DNA of 64,000 nt from Daucus carota subsp. sativus. Taxonomy: Eukaryota > Streptophyta > Magnoliopsida > Apiales > Apiaceae. The notes beneath the pieces are model-generated. The model saw nothing but the letters and a program-made list of their open reading frames with translations. It was not told the origin of the DNA and ran no database searches. The stretch is from NCBI RefSeq assembly GCF_001625215.2, contig NC_030383.2, positions 1,872,779-1,936,778 on the forward strand, written 5' to 3'. Positions within the stretch are counted from its first letter, which is position 1. The number at the start of each line of letters is the position of its first letter. The translations under genes were made by a program, and so were the position numbers. This document shows positions 20,250 through 30,588 of the stretch, piece after piece.

Positions 20250-23150
20250 AATGAAGGGACCCCACAAATGACATCAGTTCACAGATTTGTTTGAAAAATC
20301 AAGGGATTTTGTAAGATACCACCTTAAATGAGACATGACACTTTTTGAAATCCGTTTTGTCACAAGACTTTTTGAAAGGTTATTAATGTTTTTCTTTTAA
20401 AGTAAAAGATAAGTTGAGCATGCAGATTTAAAAATGGGTCAGGTATAATATATTTTAAGAAGCCAGGGGACATTCATCTGCTTATTTGGACAGTTTGCAT
20501 TGACAATATAATTCAAGAACAGATGGCAAGCAAGATATACATTTAAATACAGCTAAGCACACAAGTATGCACATCAATCAGTCGAGTAAGAAGAGACAAG
20601 AATTTTGAGTTCCAAGAAAAATAGTACAAGTTTTAATTGTAAAAAAAACTCCCAAATTTTAAAAGCATTCGAGTTTTGTCGTTATCAAACCAATTCGATT
20701 TTAAGAAATCTTCATTTTTAAGTGAGAGAAAGTCGAGAACACTTTAATCCGAAAAAAAATTCAATTTTTATTTAGTCTCGAAAGTCAATTAATCCAAATT
20801 TTACAATTCGAAGTAAAATATTCCTTTTAAATTTAAGAACTTCGTTTTATTTGGAAAACCAGTCGAATAAAATCGATACATAATAAAAGTCGAATCATAT
20901 CAGTATAACAGATGCATCATATCACTTTACAAACAAGCATACAATAATCATGATCAAGCATTCAAGTAGCAGAACAGATATCACAGGTAATCTTCAAAAT
21001 ACAGTGCCTTGGGAGAGTTAAATACCTTGATATTACAGTCCAGATTATAAGAAGTAAACTAAATTACAGGATTATTTAATTAAAGTGATTCCTAATTCTA
21101 AGTGGCCGTTAAACACACCAGTGTCAAGATACTGGGGCTCTCAAAGGGATCCCCAGCCATGTCTTTGTGTGTGGGCAGGTGTGTGAGTGTGCCAATTTAA
21201 TTAAATTATTTCTCAAAATAATTTCTAAAGGACCAGGTTCCTATATAGAATACTCACACATCCAGGTACCAACTTATCAATACTTGGCAGCTTCCACTTA
21301 AACAACTGGCATAGTCAGGGTATCCATAACAAGTCAAATATACAAATTTGTCACATAGCATACAATCAGATCATATACAACTGGCATATTATAGTTTAAG
21401 TAGACAAAAACTGATGGCATTTAAGCATATCTCAGCAAGTACATATAACATGTATTTCCAGAAACTCCAGTACAGTTAAGATTTCAAGTTTCAAAGGTAT
21501 ACACAGGTGGATAACATTCAAACTTTCACAAGGTACAGGATACAAGATAGGCATGATAGCACAGAACTCATATACAAGCAGTTTGAATTATGCATAATAT
21601 ACTTAGTTCTAGACTTAAGTTCTATCATTCACTGTTTTAATACAAAGATTATCACCTATGACTATATCCAGTAGATTTGGATGACCATTCAAGTTAATTA
21701 TTAGGCAAATACCATGGTATTTCACACAAACAAGGGATCAGACAGCAGGTATTATATGACATTCATACTAGTTCATGCAATTTATACCATAATACATTTC
21801 AAATTTAAGCAGACAAAGCAGGTAGTATTTCATCACATCAGATATTTTACAGAGTATGCATGGACAAGGTTTAATCATCCAGATATTACAAGTACCAGTG
21901 AGACACTCAGCATGAAGCAATTAGTTATTCATGGCATTGGATTACAAGTAGATAAGGAGGGACTAGATATAATCCGTACATACAATTTATATATCAGGCA
22001 AGCAAGAAGGATGCAGGTCTGTTAAGCAGAGATTAGCCAGACTATACAATTAATGAAGGATACTATTTTCAACCATTGCACATAATACAAGAAGTCAGAC
22101 TGCATACATATATATCCACAGAGATTCATATAACCAGTAATATCAGAAGTTTGTATCAGAAAACTTAAGATTTCAAAGCTCTACTGGCATGGCATCAGAA
22201 AACAAACAAGCATTAGCAGCCTCACATATAATTCTCACATAAGGTATATATATAGCAAACACATATAGGGATCAAAACTTGAGTTTTCCATAGAATTTAA
22301 GAGAGGTTAAAAAAATAATTTTGACAAGTATGGGTATTTTATCAGTTTTAAAAATAACTCAAATTATCAAAGACTCAATACTTTATCTAATTTAACTTAT
22401 GGTCAGAAAGCCAGATTATAGCAGATTTTTACAAAAACATTTTTAGCCTATTTTCATAAAGTCTAATTTTCTTATAAATCATACATATAGGATAACATAC
22501 TCAGATTAACAGGTATTAACACAGAATGTGACTAAGGGCTTAATTCCCAAGATTTATTTAGCACAACAGTTTCACAAAATCAGAGGTTATAGTCAAAATA
22601 GCACGTTTTAAATTATTCAATTTAGTGAGGATACATACATGCTTTCAAGGTATTAAAAATTAGTGATTTTCTAACAAATTTTGACACACTTATTTTTACC
22701 ACAGCTTGAAACATTAGATTTTTGACTTAGCAACTTAACATATATATTCATGTGTCAAGAAATTTAGCACATAATTTCATCCACAATAACACTCATATTA
22801 TCAAGATACATACTCAAGGAGACATATTCTCATGTTTCAACAGCCAAGTCATATATACATCACAGGTTTTTCACATAACACATGCTGACACATAATACTT
22901 GATGGCATGAATTCGAGTTCAGACAATACTTTTTACACACATGAATGCACAGCTTAGTCAATCAAAGTTCATTTTTCAAACTAAAATTTTCAAAGTTAAT
23001 ACAGACAGATAATCAGTTTTAAAAACATGTCACAAACAGAGTTTCAACAGTGTAACATTTTAAAAGGAACAAGAGCATGTCTGGGTCAGTTAACACACAT
23101 ATTCATATAAGTCATTCAACCACAACCACATATACTCGGTTTTAATTACA
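20250..23150. other. Long AT-rich spacer of the Copia element
   Basis: About 2.9 kb without a supported ORF, rich in ACATAT/CACATA words and lacking an obvious nested element. It separates ORF3 from the promoter-like module upstream. Confidence 0.5.
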
Positions 23151-23159
23151 AAGAGATAT

Positions 23160-24260
23160 AATATGAGTTCTAGAGCGGCATAGGCCGTAAGAACCCCTCA
23201 CCATAGTTTCAGGGTAGTGAATCTCCTGAAATCCTTACCTTACAGCCTGTAGATAAATGAACGATGGAGATTCAGAAGTCTTTAAGCTGTTTCCGGCGCT
23301 GTAAACATGACCATAAGTCCAACTGACTTCGAGGTCAGGTTAGGGTTTTAACACCCAACCCTCAAAGCGATTTAATCGCCCTCGATTCAGCTTGGATTGC
23401 ATGGATCGAGTCCGAGCTCCAACAAACAAGCTACAAGCCCCGATGCTTGGATTAGGGTTTGAAACCCCTTGGGTTTAAGTAACAGATTTTCGTCCAATCG
23501 GACTTGGTCGAGTCAAGGACTCACCATTTTAGCCAGTACCTGCAAGAACCTAATTAAATCGGGTTAGTAATCGATGTAAAATACAAACCCTAAAGTCAGG
23601 GTTTCGAAAACTAAATCAAACTGAGTGAGATAAGAGATTTGTAGGCTCTCAATCGGCGGAGGGAGGTGCGATACTGATTCGTCGAGAACCCCTAGCCCTT
23701 AAGACAGAGTGAAAAGGCGTTGAACATCTCCGATCTATACTAGAATCATCATCAAACCTGCAAAATCATCTAGAAAAACCATTTGAGATGTCGATTTGAG
23801 AAACCCTAGAAAGAGGGTTTTGAAAAACGAATCGAAATCAACTGAGATTAGTATAATATATATATATAGATGTTGGATTATGACCTAATCTCATCGTCAA
23901 TTAAGGCGACGATAAGATTTCGGGGTCGAAATCCATTTGTTGTAACCTACCCATAAGATTTAGATCGATTTAAAGCAAAGCCAGTGTTTAGATCGAATAG
24001 ATGAAGTGTAGTAAGGATCGAATTGAAGAGGCGATAATCAGGACGCATGAAATCGCCATTGAAGAGGAGAGAGAACTCGAGAGAGTTCGAGAGAGAAGAC
24101 TCGAGAGAGAGTCGAGAGAAATGAACAGTGCGGCTACTCTTCAATGCACTGTACATATACATATATAAGTATCTCGAACGGTCGAGATAGACTCTAGGGT
24201 TATATCTGATGGCTAGGATTAATCCAGCAAGTCGGGTCGGGATTTGTTTATACGGGTAGG
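23160..24260 (-). promoter_or_regulatory. Plant-gene-like promoter and intron-bearing leader inside the Copia element
   Basis: On the minus strand a TTATATATG TATA box lies near 24,168-24,160, preceded by an AACCCTAGAG telo-box-like motif. A CT-rich leader follows, then candidate exon pieces bounded by splice-like signals (TTTTGCAG near 23,760, TTCTTGCAG near 23,545). The segment reaches AAAATG at 23,530-23,525, immediately followed by a strong donor, GTGAGT (23,524-23,519). An ATG at the very end of a first coding exon is typical of some plant housekeeping genes. No protein is recognised. It may be captured host promoter DNA or the true start of the ORF3 transcript. Confidence 0.45.
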
Positions 24261-24264
24261 GTTA

Positions 24265-24919
24265 AAGATCCGCGAATTTTAAACAGATTTTTGAATTTTT
24301 AATACATTTATTTTCGAAAAATATATATTAAATAGTATAAAAAATCGGAAAAATAATTTAAAAATATATATCTCCCTTAGAATATTATTGTCCAAATTAT
24401 AAAAATGATTTCAAGTGTATTTGGACAAAATTTTAATAAAAAGTAATTTAGGAGATAAATATAAAATAATTATATTTACCAAATTTAGGGTAAATAAATA
24501 TAATCCACAAATTGATAATTTCATAAATTTATCCAATTTTTGAGAAAAAGGTATTTTAAAATTATATTGGATAAAATTATGTATAATCATCAAACACATA
24601 AAATAGGTGGATATTAAAATTATATTATTATTAATTTTGGCAATTAAAAAGTGTGTATTGTAAATAGGATTAATGCCATATACATAGTATCTTAGAAATA
24701 TTTTTAATAAAATATTCGCTCGCCTAAGAAATGTTATCAATTGTATACGAAATAAATCAGTGCTCTAACTCATAAAAGTCCGATCAATAAATTCTCATTG
24801 ACAAATCTGAACTTTAAGAGTACACACAAGAAGAATTTCGTTTGATAAAATTTCTCACACGTAAGATGACTAGTATATATGATAAAAATTCTATTTAAAA
24901 TATATTTGGCCAAAATTAA
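24265..24919. other. Non-coding interior downstream of pol
   Basis: AT-rich, no gene supported; probably the 3' end of the gag-pol unit. Confidence 0.45.
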
Positions 24920-27900
24920 TCACTTTGAATATTCCAGCATTCCTAAATCCAAACGGAGTTTAGCGAATCTTTCGGAACTTAAAGGCTTTGTGAATATGTC
25001 AGCGACATTATGCTCAGTTTCCACATGAGTCATTTTGATATCACCTTTATTGACATGATCACGTAAGAAGTGATGTCGTATATCTATATGCTTTGATCTT
25101 GAGTGCAATACGGGATTTTTACTTAAGTCAATTGCACTCGTGTTATCGCATAAAATAGATATAACATTAAAATTAATATTATAATCCGCCAATGTTTGCT
25201 TCATCCATAATATTTGTGCACAACATTTAGCAGCGGCTATATATTCAGCTTCCGTAGTGGATATGGATACAGAATTTTGTTTCTTGGAAAACCACGAAAC
25301 TAAACATCCACCAAGGAATTGACACGTACCACTAGTACTTTTTCTGTCTACCAAATGTCCGGCATAATCAGAATCAGAAAAACATACTAGTTCAAAAGGT
25401 ACACCTTTAGGATACCAAAGGCCAAGATCCATCGTGCCTTTTAAGTATCTTAATATCCGTTTAACAGCGGATAAGTGCGATTCCTTTGGAGCAACTTGGA
25501 ATCTAGCACACTTACAAACACTATATTGAATATCGGGTCTACTAGCGGTAATATATAGCAAACTACCAATCATGCCACGATATTTCTTAGTGTCAACAGG
25601 AATTCCTTTCGGATCTTCTGTTAATTTGTCAGAAGTTGACATAGGAGATGATATGGGTCTAGCATTCTCCATATCAAATTTCTTGAGCATTTCTTTACAA
25701 TACTTAGATTGTGAAATATGTATGCCCTCATCGGATTGCCTAATTTGCAAACCCAAAAAGAAATTTAATTCTCCCATCATACTCATTTCGAATTCCTTAC
25801 TCATATTTTCAGAGAATTCTTTACATAGATCATTATTTGTTGAACCGAAAATAATGTCATCTACGTAAATTTGGACAAGTAGTATATCATCTTTTTCTTG
25901 TCGTGTAAATAGAGTTTTATCGGCCGTTCCCATCTTAAAATTATTCTCTAATAGGAACTTACTAAGCCTTTCATACCAAGCTCTTGGAGCTTGTTTTAAT
26001 CCGTATAAAGCCTTATATAGCTTATACACATATTCTGGATTAACTGCATCTTCAAAACCGGGAGGTTGCTTCACATAAACTTCTTCTTCCAATATCCCGT
26101 TTAAGAAGGCAGATTTTACATCCATTTGATATACTTTGAAATCTTTATGACACGCGAAAGCTAGAAACATACGAATAGACTCAATTCTAGCTACCGGTGC
26201 ATAAGTTTCATCAAAATCAATTCCTTCCATTTGAGTATATCCTTGAGCAACTAATCTTGCTTTATTGCGAACAACCGTTCCATTCTCATCTAATTTATTT
26301 CTAAACACCCATTTAGTTCCAATAATGGAAGTATCTTCGGGTGGAGGAACGAGTTCCCAAACTTTGCTACGAGTGAATTGCGTTAATTCATCTTGCATTG
26401 CGGATATCCAATCCTCGTCTAGCAAAGCCTCTTTAGCAGTTTTAGGCTCAATTTGCGAAAGAAAACTAAGATGATTTACTACATTTTGAACTTGTGACCG
26501 GGTTTGAACTCCTTTCGTCAAATCCCCTAAAACATTATCTAAGGGATGACTTCTTATCAATGGAATTTCTTTAGGAAGTTCATCTTCGGTTTGCAACAAT
26601 TCTAATGGATTATTAGGAGGGGAAATACCCATATCCATATTTTCGAATTGTCGAATAACATCTTCAACACCATCCGTTTCGGTGTCTTCTTTATCAACAA
26701 GATCAATATACTTCGAGGGTGGTTTTGATTCATCAAAAGCAACATTCATAGATTCTTCCACCACAAGAGTTTTAAGATTAAATACACGATATGCTTTACT
26801 ATTGGTCGAATAACCAAGAAATATACCTTCACTTGATTTAGGATCAAATTTAGTAAGGTAATCCTTCGAATTTAAGATAAAGCATTTGCTCCCGAAAACT
26901 CTAAAATAACTAACCTTAGGAGTTTTTCCAAAATAAATTTCATAGGGAGTCTTTTGTGTCATAGGACGTAATAAGACTCGATTTAGAATATGACAAGCTG
27001 TAGACATAGCTTCGGCCCAAAAATATTTAGGACGACGATATTCATTAAGCATGGTACTTGCCATTTCTTGTAAAGTCCTATTTTTCCTTTCTACAACTCC
27101 ATTAGATTGAGGTGTGTATGGAGCCGAGAAGTTGTGAGTTATACCATTATCCTCACAAAAGGTAGTGAAACTAGAATTCTCAAATTCCTTACCATGGTCA
27201 GTCCTTATGTAGACAATGGTATTATTTTGTTGATTTTGAATCTTCTTACATAAAGAAGCAAATGATTCAAAAGCATCACTTTTTGATTTGAGAAATTCCG
27301 TCCACGTAAATCGTGAAAAATCATCAACAATGACCAATGTATAAGAACAACCTCCGAGACTTAGTACCGGAACCGGTCCGATTAAATCCATGTGTAATAA
27401 CTCGAGAGGTCTAGAGGTTGATACCATAAACTTAGCTTTGTGAGAAGCTCGTATTTGCTTTCCAATTTCACAAGCTTCACAAGTATGATCTTTTTGATAG
27501 TTTAACTTTGGTATACCCCTAACATGATCATTCATTGAGATATTCTTTATTAACTTCATATTCGCATGACCTAATCTACGATGCCATAACCAAGGGTCAT
27601 CTTGTGTAGTAATTAGACATACATTAGAATGTTTACTAATATCGCAAGTGTACACATTTTTGCTACGAGGACAAGTAAGCATTAATTTTCCATCCTTATT
27701 TAAGATAGAACAATGAGTAGGATAGAAAATCACCTTATATCCATTATCGCAAAGTTGACTAATGGAGAGAAGATTATACTTAAGTCCCGTAACTAGTTGT
27801 ACATTAGCAATCTTGAAATGTTCATTCCCAATATCGCCAATACCAATGATACTCCCCTTGCTACTATCTCCAAACGTGACACTTCCAGCGGTGACCTTTC

Positions 27901-27991
27901 TAATGCTTTTCAAGAGTGACTTATTACCGGTCATATGTCTCGAACAACCACTATCAAGATACCACATGTCTCGTTTAGTAACAAGGCACAC
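24920..27991 (-). CDS. Copia pol: protease, integrase, reverse transcriptase, RNase H
   Basis: An intact frame of about 1,023 codons. Domains in order: aspartic protease start [13 protein letters not shown] (about residues 10-22); GAG-pre-integrase zinc finger WHRRLGH...CEAC (about 136-175); integrase core with catalytic D in MDLIGP (about 202), D in RTDHGKEF (about 264) and E in VVERKNRT (about 301); RT with [19 protein letters not shown] and YVDD (about 709-712); and RNase H with SDSDYAG, STTEAEY and HIDIRHHF. All key residues seen are present, with no frame break. The first codon after the preceding stop is GTG, so translation must begin by readthrough from gag, splicing or internal entry. 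Gag lies in the same frame directly upstream. The enzyme copies and integrates the element. Confidence 0.95.
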   Translation of the reverse strand: MCLVTKRDMWYLDSGCSRHMTGNKSLLKSIRKVTAGSVTFGDSSKGSIIGIGDIGNEHFKIANVQLVTGLKYNLLSISQLCDNGYKVIFYPTHCSILNKDGKLMLTCPRSKNVYTCDISKHSNVCLITTQDDPWLWHRRLGHANMKLIKNISMNDHVRGIPKLNYQKDHTCEACEIGKQIRASHKAKFMVSTSRPLELLHMDLIGPVPVLSLGGCSYTLVIVDDFSRFTWTEFLKSKSDAFESFASLCKKIQNQQNNTIVYIRTDHGKEFENSSFTTFCEDNGITHNFSAPYTPQSNGVVERKNRTLQEMASTMLNEYRRPKYFWAEAMSTACHILNRVLLRPMTQKTPYEIYFGKTPKVSYFRVFGSKCFILNSKDYLTKFDPKSSEGIFLGYSTNSKAYRVFNLKTLVVEESMNVAFDESKPPSKYIDLVDKEDTETDGVEDVIRQFENMDMGISPPNNPLELLQTEDELPKEIPLIRSHPLDNVLGDLTKGVQTRSQVQNVVNHLSFLSQIEPKTAKEALLDEDWISAMQDELTQFTRSKVWELVPPPEDTSIIGTKWVFRNKLDENGTVVRNKARLVAQGYTQMEGIDFDETYAPVARIESIRMFLAFACHKDFKVYQMDVKSAFLNGILEEEVYVKQPPGFEDAVNPEYVYKLYKALYGLKQAPRAWYERLSKFLLENNFKMGTADKTLFTRQEKDDILLVQIYVDDIIFGSTNNDLCKEFSENMSKEFEMSMMGELNFFLGLQIRQSDEGIHISQSKYCKEMLKKFDMENARPISSPMSTSDKLTEDPKGIPVDTKKYRGMIGSLLYITASRPDIQYSVCKCARFQVAPKESHLSAVKRILRYLKGTMDLGLWYPKGVPFELVCFSDSDYAGHLVDRKSTSGTCQFLGGCLVSWFSKKQNSVSISTTEAEYIAAAKCCAQILWMKQTLADYNINFNVISILCDNTSAIDLSKNPVLHSRSKHIDIRHHFLRDHVNKGDIKMTHVETEHNVADIFTKPLSSERFAKLRLDLGMLEYSK

Positions 27992-28003
27992 CTACAAAAC
28001 AAA

Positions 28004-30520
28004 TCAATAGAATTTATAGGTACCCTTTTGTCTTGAGGGTCCTCGGGTTAGAGTATCATGATAAGCATTTGCATTATAGAAACTAGGCATGGTATAAGCA
28101 TGAGTAGGTACATAGTAGTTTCTAGATGCATTGTTCCTAGAATAATCATAGTATCTTGGTTTTTGATAATTGCCACCTTGATACATGTTGTTTCTATCAT
28201 TTGAATAATACATGGTATTTTGAGGATAGAAACGATGATTAGGAACAAAATGACTTCTAGACGATTGACCATTAGTATATGTCTTATACCCCGAATTTCT
28301 ATTTTGATAAGCAATGGGTTTTTGAACATAACTAAACTTTGGTTTTCTTTGAGTGCCATCAACATAGTTATTAGGTACAAAACGATCAACCTTTGTATAT
28401 GGTTTAGTTCCTTTACGAACCCACATATACTTCCCCTTAATCTCACCATTCTTTATTTTGCAATATTCAACCGTATGTCCATCTTTATTGCAATAAGAGC
28501 ATTTATACTTTGGTGTTGCGGGGACAAAAGTAGTTTGTTTCTTTCCTTGTACAAACTTCTTAGGTTGAGCATTTTTATCATATCCTAAACCTTCATGGTT
28601 ATATGATATTTTCGAATGTACCATTTTATCTAACAACTCATTCCCTTTTGTGAACTTTTGAATTGTTCTCTCAAGATCATCTTTTTCTTTGCTCAAAATA
28701 TTAATTTTGTCGTTAAGAATCCTTTCTTGATTCATAACTTGAGCTAAGATCTTGGAGTGTTCATCTTTAAGCCTTTGAGTTTCCAACTCGAATATTTCAT
28801 CTTTTTCACTTAAGGCATGAACCAATTCATCATTATCCTTTTGAACAACCGAATTTGACTTACCTTGAGCCAATGACTCATTTTGAATTTTTAAGTTTAG
28901 TAAGTCAACATGAAGCATACGAGTGTTTTCATTTAGTTGTAACTTCTCGTTTTCTAATTCTTCGGTGTTCAAAACTAAGGATATATTTTCGATTTCTAGC
29001 TTTGTAACAACATCCTTATACTTGTTGTTTTCATTTTTCAAGAAATCGTTTTGTTCACATAAAGATGAGACTTCCTCCTCGTGTTTAAGATTTAATTCAC
29101 TTATCCGAGAGAGGGTATGTTGATTTACACTATTATTTCTTTCATTCATTTCAACCAACAAATCAATCAAATCACTTTTACTCATATCTAGCAAGTTTAA
29201 CGAAGAGTCATTAAAAAGATGCATATTATGTAAAAGTTTAGTACGAGAGCTTACCTCATCATTTGAAGTGGAGATGTCCGATGACGAAGAATCATCCTCG
29301 AGAGCCATTAAGCACAAGTTAACCACTTCTTCCGTAGCTTCCGAAGTTTCTTCATCTTCACTTAAATCCCAACCATTTTCGGCCACGAGAATTCGTCCCT
29401 TAGAGAGCTTAGGACATTCCCGTTTAAAGTGACCGGGTTGCTTACACTCAAAACACACATTAGGTGTTTCCTCCGGAGTTTGTTCTTTTGGCTTAGGAGG
29501 AGTGTAAGTACCATTGTTATTGGCATTATTATAACCATTGGGACTTTGATTGATTTTGCCCTTGTTATAGCCCGTGGTAGGATAATTACTCTTATTGTTA
29601 GGAGTATAATTTTGAGAGTAATTTGGCCTTCCGTTAGAGTTAAAAACTCTTTGTTGATTATTCGATTTAAGGAAGCCTTTTCCATACCGTTGAGCTTTAC
29701 TTTGAAGTACACGACGGAGTTGTCTCGTTAAAAGAGCTATCTCACTTTCGTCGAGATTTTGGAGTTCTTCGTTCAACTCTTCGTCGTTTTCATCTTCATC
29801 GATTAAGATGGACTTCAAAGCCATATTTTTCTTTTTGTCTTCCACTTTAGGAATGACCTTATCCGGAACATTATCTTCTTCGTAAGCACGAAGGTTCCCG
29901 AATAAGTTATCGATGTGGTAATCATTGAGATTGTGCATCTCTTTGATCGTAGTAACTTTAACTTTCCAACTCGGAGGCAAAGATTTAAGAACCCGACGAT
30001 TCTTTTCGTTTTGAGTATAGTTCTTTCCGAGTTGAGTTAATTCATCGATGATACGCGTAAACCTTGTTTCCATATCGATGATATTTTCTCCATCTTGGAG
30101 TTTAAAGTTCTCGTATTCTTGGATCAAAGTATCCATTCGAGAATCTTTTATGTCGGTAGTTCCTTCATAGGTAACTACTAACTTGTTCCACATTTCTTGT
30201 GCGGACTTGCAATTGTTTACTCGTTTATACTCTTTTTCTGCAAGTGCACTTGTGAGAACCATTTCCGCTTTAGCGGCGATATTCATTCTATCTTCTTCAT
30301 CGTGAGTATATTCACTTACTTTCTTTTCGATGATAATATCGTCGACTATTTTAGTCGGAAGTATTGTACCATCTTCTATGGCCATCCAAACTTTGACACC
30401 TTGACTTCTAGCATAAATGCGAAATCTAGTTTTCCATGTGGCAAAGTTTGTGCCATCAAACAAAGGAGGTCTAGAATTTGAGAGACCTTCACTACAACCG
30501 ATAGCATTAATAAAGGCCAT
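28004..30520 (-). CDS. Copia gag (capsid/nucleocapsid)
   Basis: An intact 838-residue ORF starting MAFINAIGCSEGLSNSRPPL at 30,520, about 55 bases after the PBS. The N-terminal third fits the Copia-type gag polypeptide (UBN2-like, with WNKLVVTYEGT at about residue 110). Two CX2CX4HX4C zinc knuckles are present, at residues 356-369 (CFECKQPGHFKREC) and 674-687 (CSYCNKDGHTVEYC). Between them lies an acidic, Ser-rich stretch and a long coiled coil (about 450-635). The C-terminus is Tyr/Asn-rich. It packages element RNA in virus-like particles. The length is typical of Sirevirus-type rather than small Copia gags. It stops at TGA 28,006-28,004. Confidence 0.93.
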   Translation of the reverse strand: MAFINAIGCSEGLSNSRPPLFDGTNFATWKTRFRIYARSQGVKVWMAIEDGTILPTKIVDDIIIEKKVSEYTHDEEDRMNIAAKAEMVLTSALAEKEYKRVNNCKSAQEMWNKLVVTYEGTTDIKDSRMDTLIQEYENFKLQDGENIIDMETRFTRIIDELTQLGKNYTQNEKNRRVLKSLPPSWKVKVTTIKEMHNLNDYHIDNLFGNLRAYEEDNVPDKVIPKVEDKKKNMALKSILIDEDENDEELNEELQNLDESEIALLTRQLRRVLQSKAQRYGKGFLKSNNQQRVFNSNGRPNYSQNYTPNNKSNYPTTGYNKGKINQSPNGYNNANNNGTYTPPKPKEQTPEETPNVCFECKQPGHFKRECPKLSKGRILVAENGWDLSEDEETSEATEEVVNLCLMALEDDSSSSDISTSNDEVSSRTKLLHNMHLFNDSSLNLLDMSKSDLIDLLVEMNERNNSVNQHTLSRISELNLKHEEEVSSLCEQNDFLKNENNKYKDVVTKLEIENISLVLNTEELENEKLQLNENTRMLHVDLLNLKIQNESLAQGKSNSVVQKDNDELVHALSEKDEIFELETQRLKDEHSKILAQVMNQERILNDKINILSKEKDDLERTIQKFTKGNELLDKMVHSKISYNHEGLGYDKNAQPKKFVQGKKQTTFVPATPKYKCSYCNKDGHTVEYCKIKNGEIKGKYMWVRKGTKPYTKVDRFVPNNYVDGTQRKPKFSYVQKPIAYQNRNSGYKTYTNGQSSRSHFVPNHRFYPQNTMYYSNDRNNMYQGGNYQKPRYYDYSRNNASRNYYVPTHAYTMPSFYNANAYHDTLTRGPSRQKGTYKFY

Positions 30521-30574
30521 ATCGGATCTACTTTACAGAGTGCTTTTATAACCGTAGCACTTAAAAAAGTAACT

Positions 30575-30586
30575 GCTCTGATACCA
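30575..30586 (-). promoter_or_regulatory. Primer-binding site for initiator-Met tRNA
   Basis: TGGTATCAGAGC on the minus strand, two bases inside the 5' LTR, is the standard plant Copia PBS for minus-strand DNA priming. Confidence 0.95.
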
Positions 30587-30588
30587 AC

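Noticed and set aside
21714..22025. 103-codon plus-strand frame in the Copia spacer
   Set aside because: Antisense to the element, AT-rich, no recognisable motif.
24411..24740. 109-codon Ile/Leu-rich frame below pol
   Set aside because: Composition follows AT-rich DNA; apparent membrane character is an artefact of T-rich codons.
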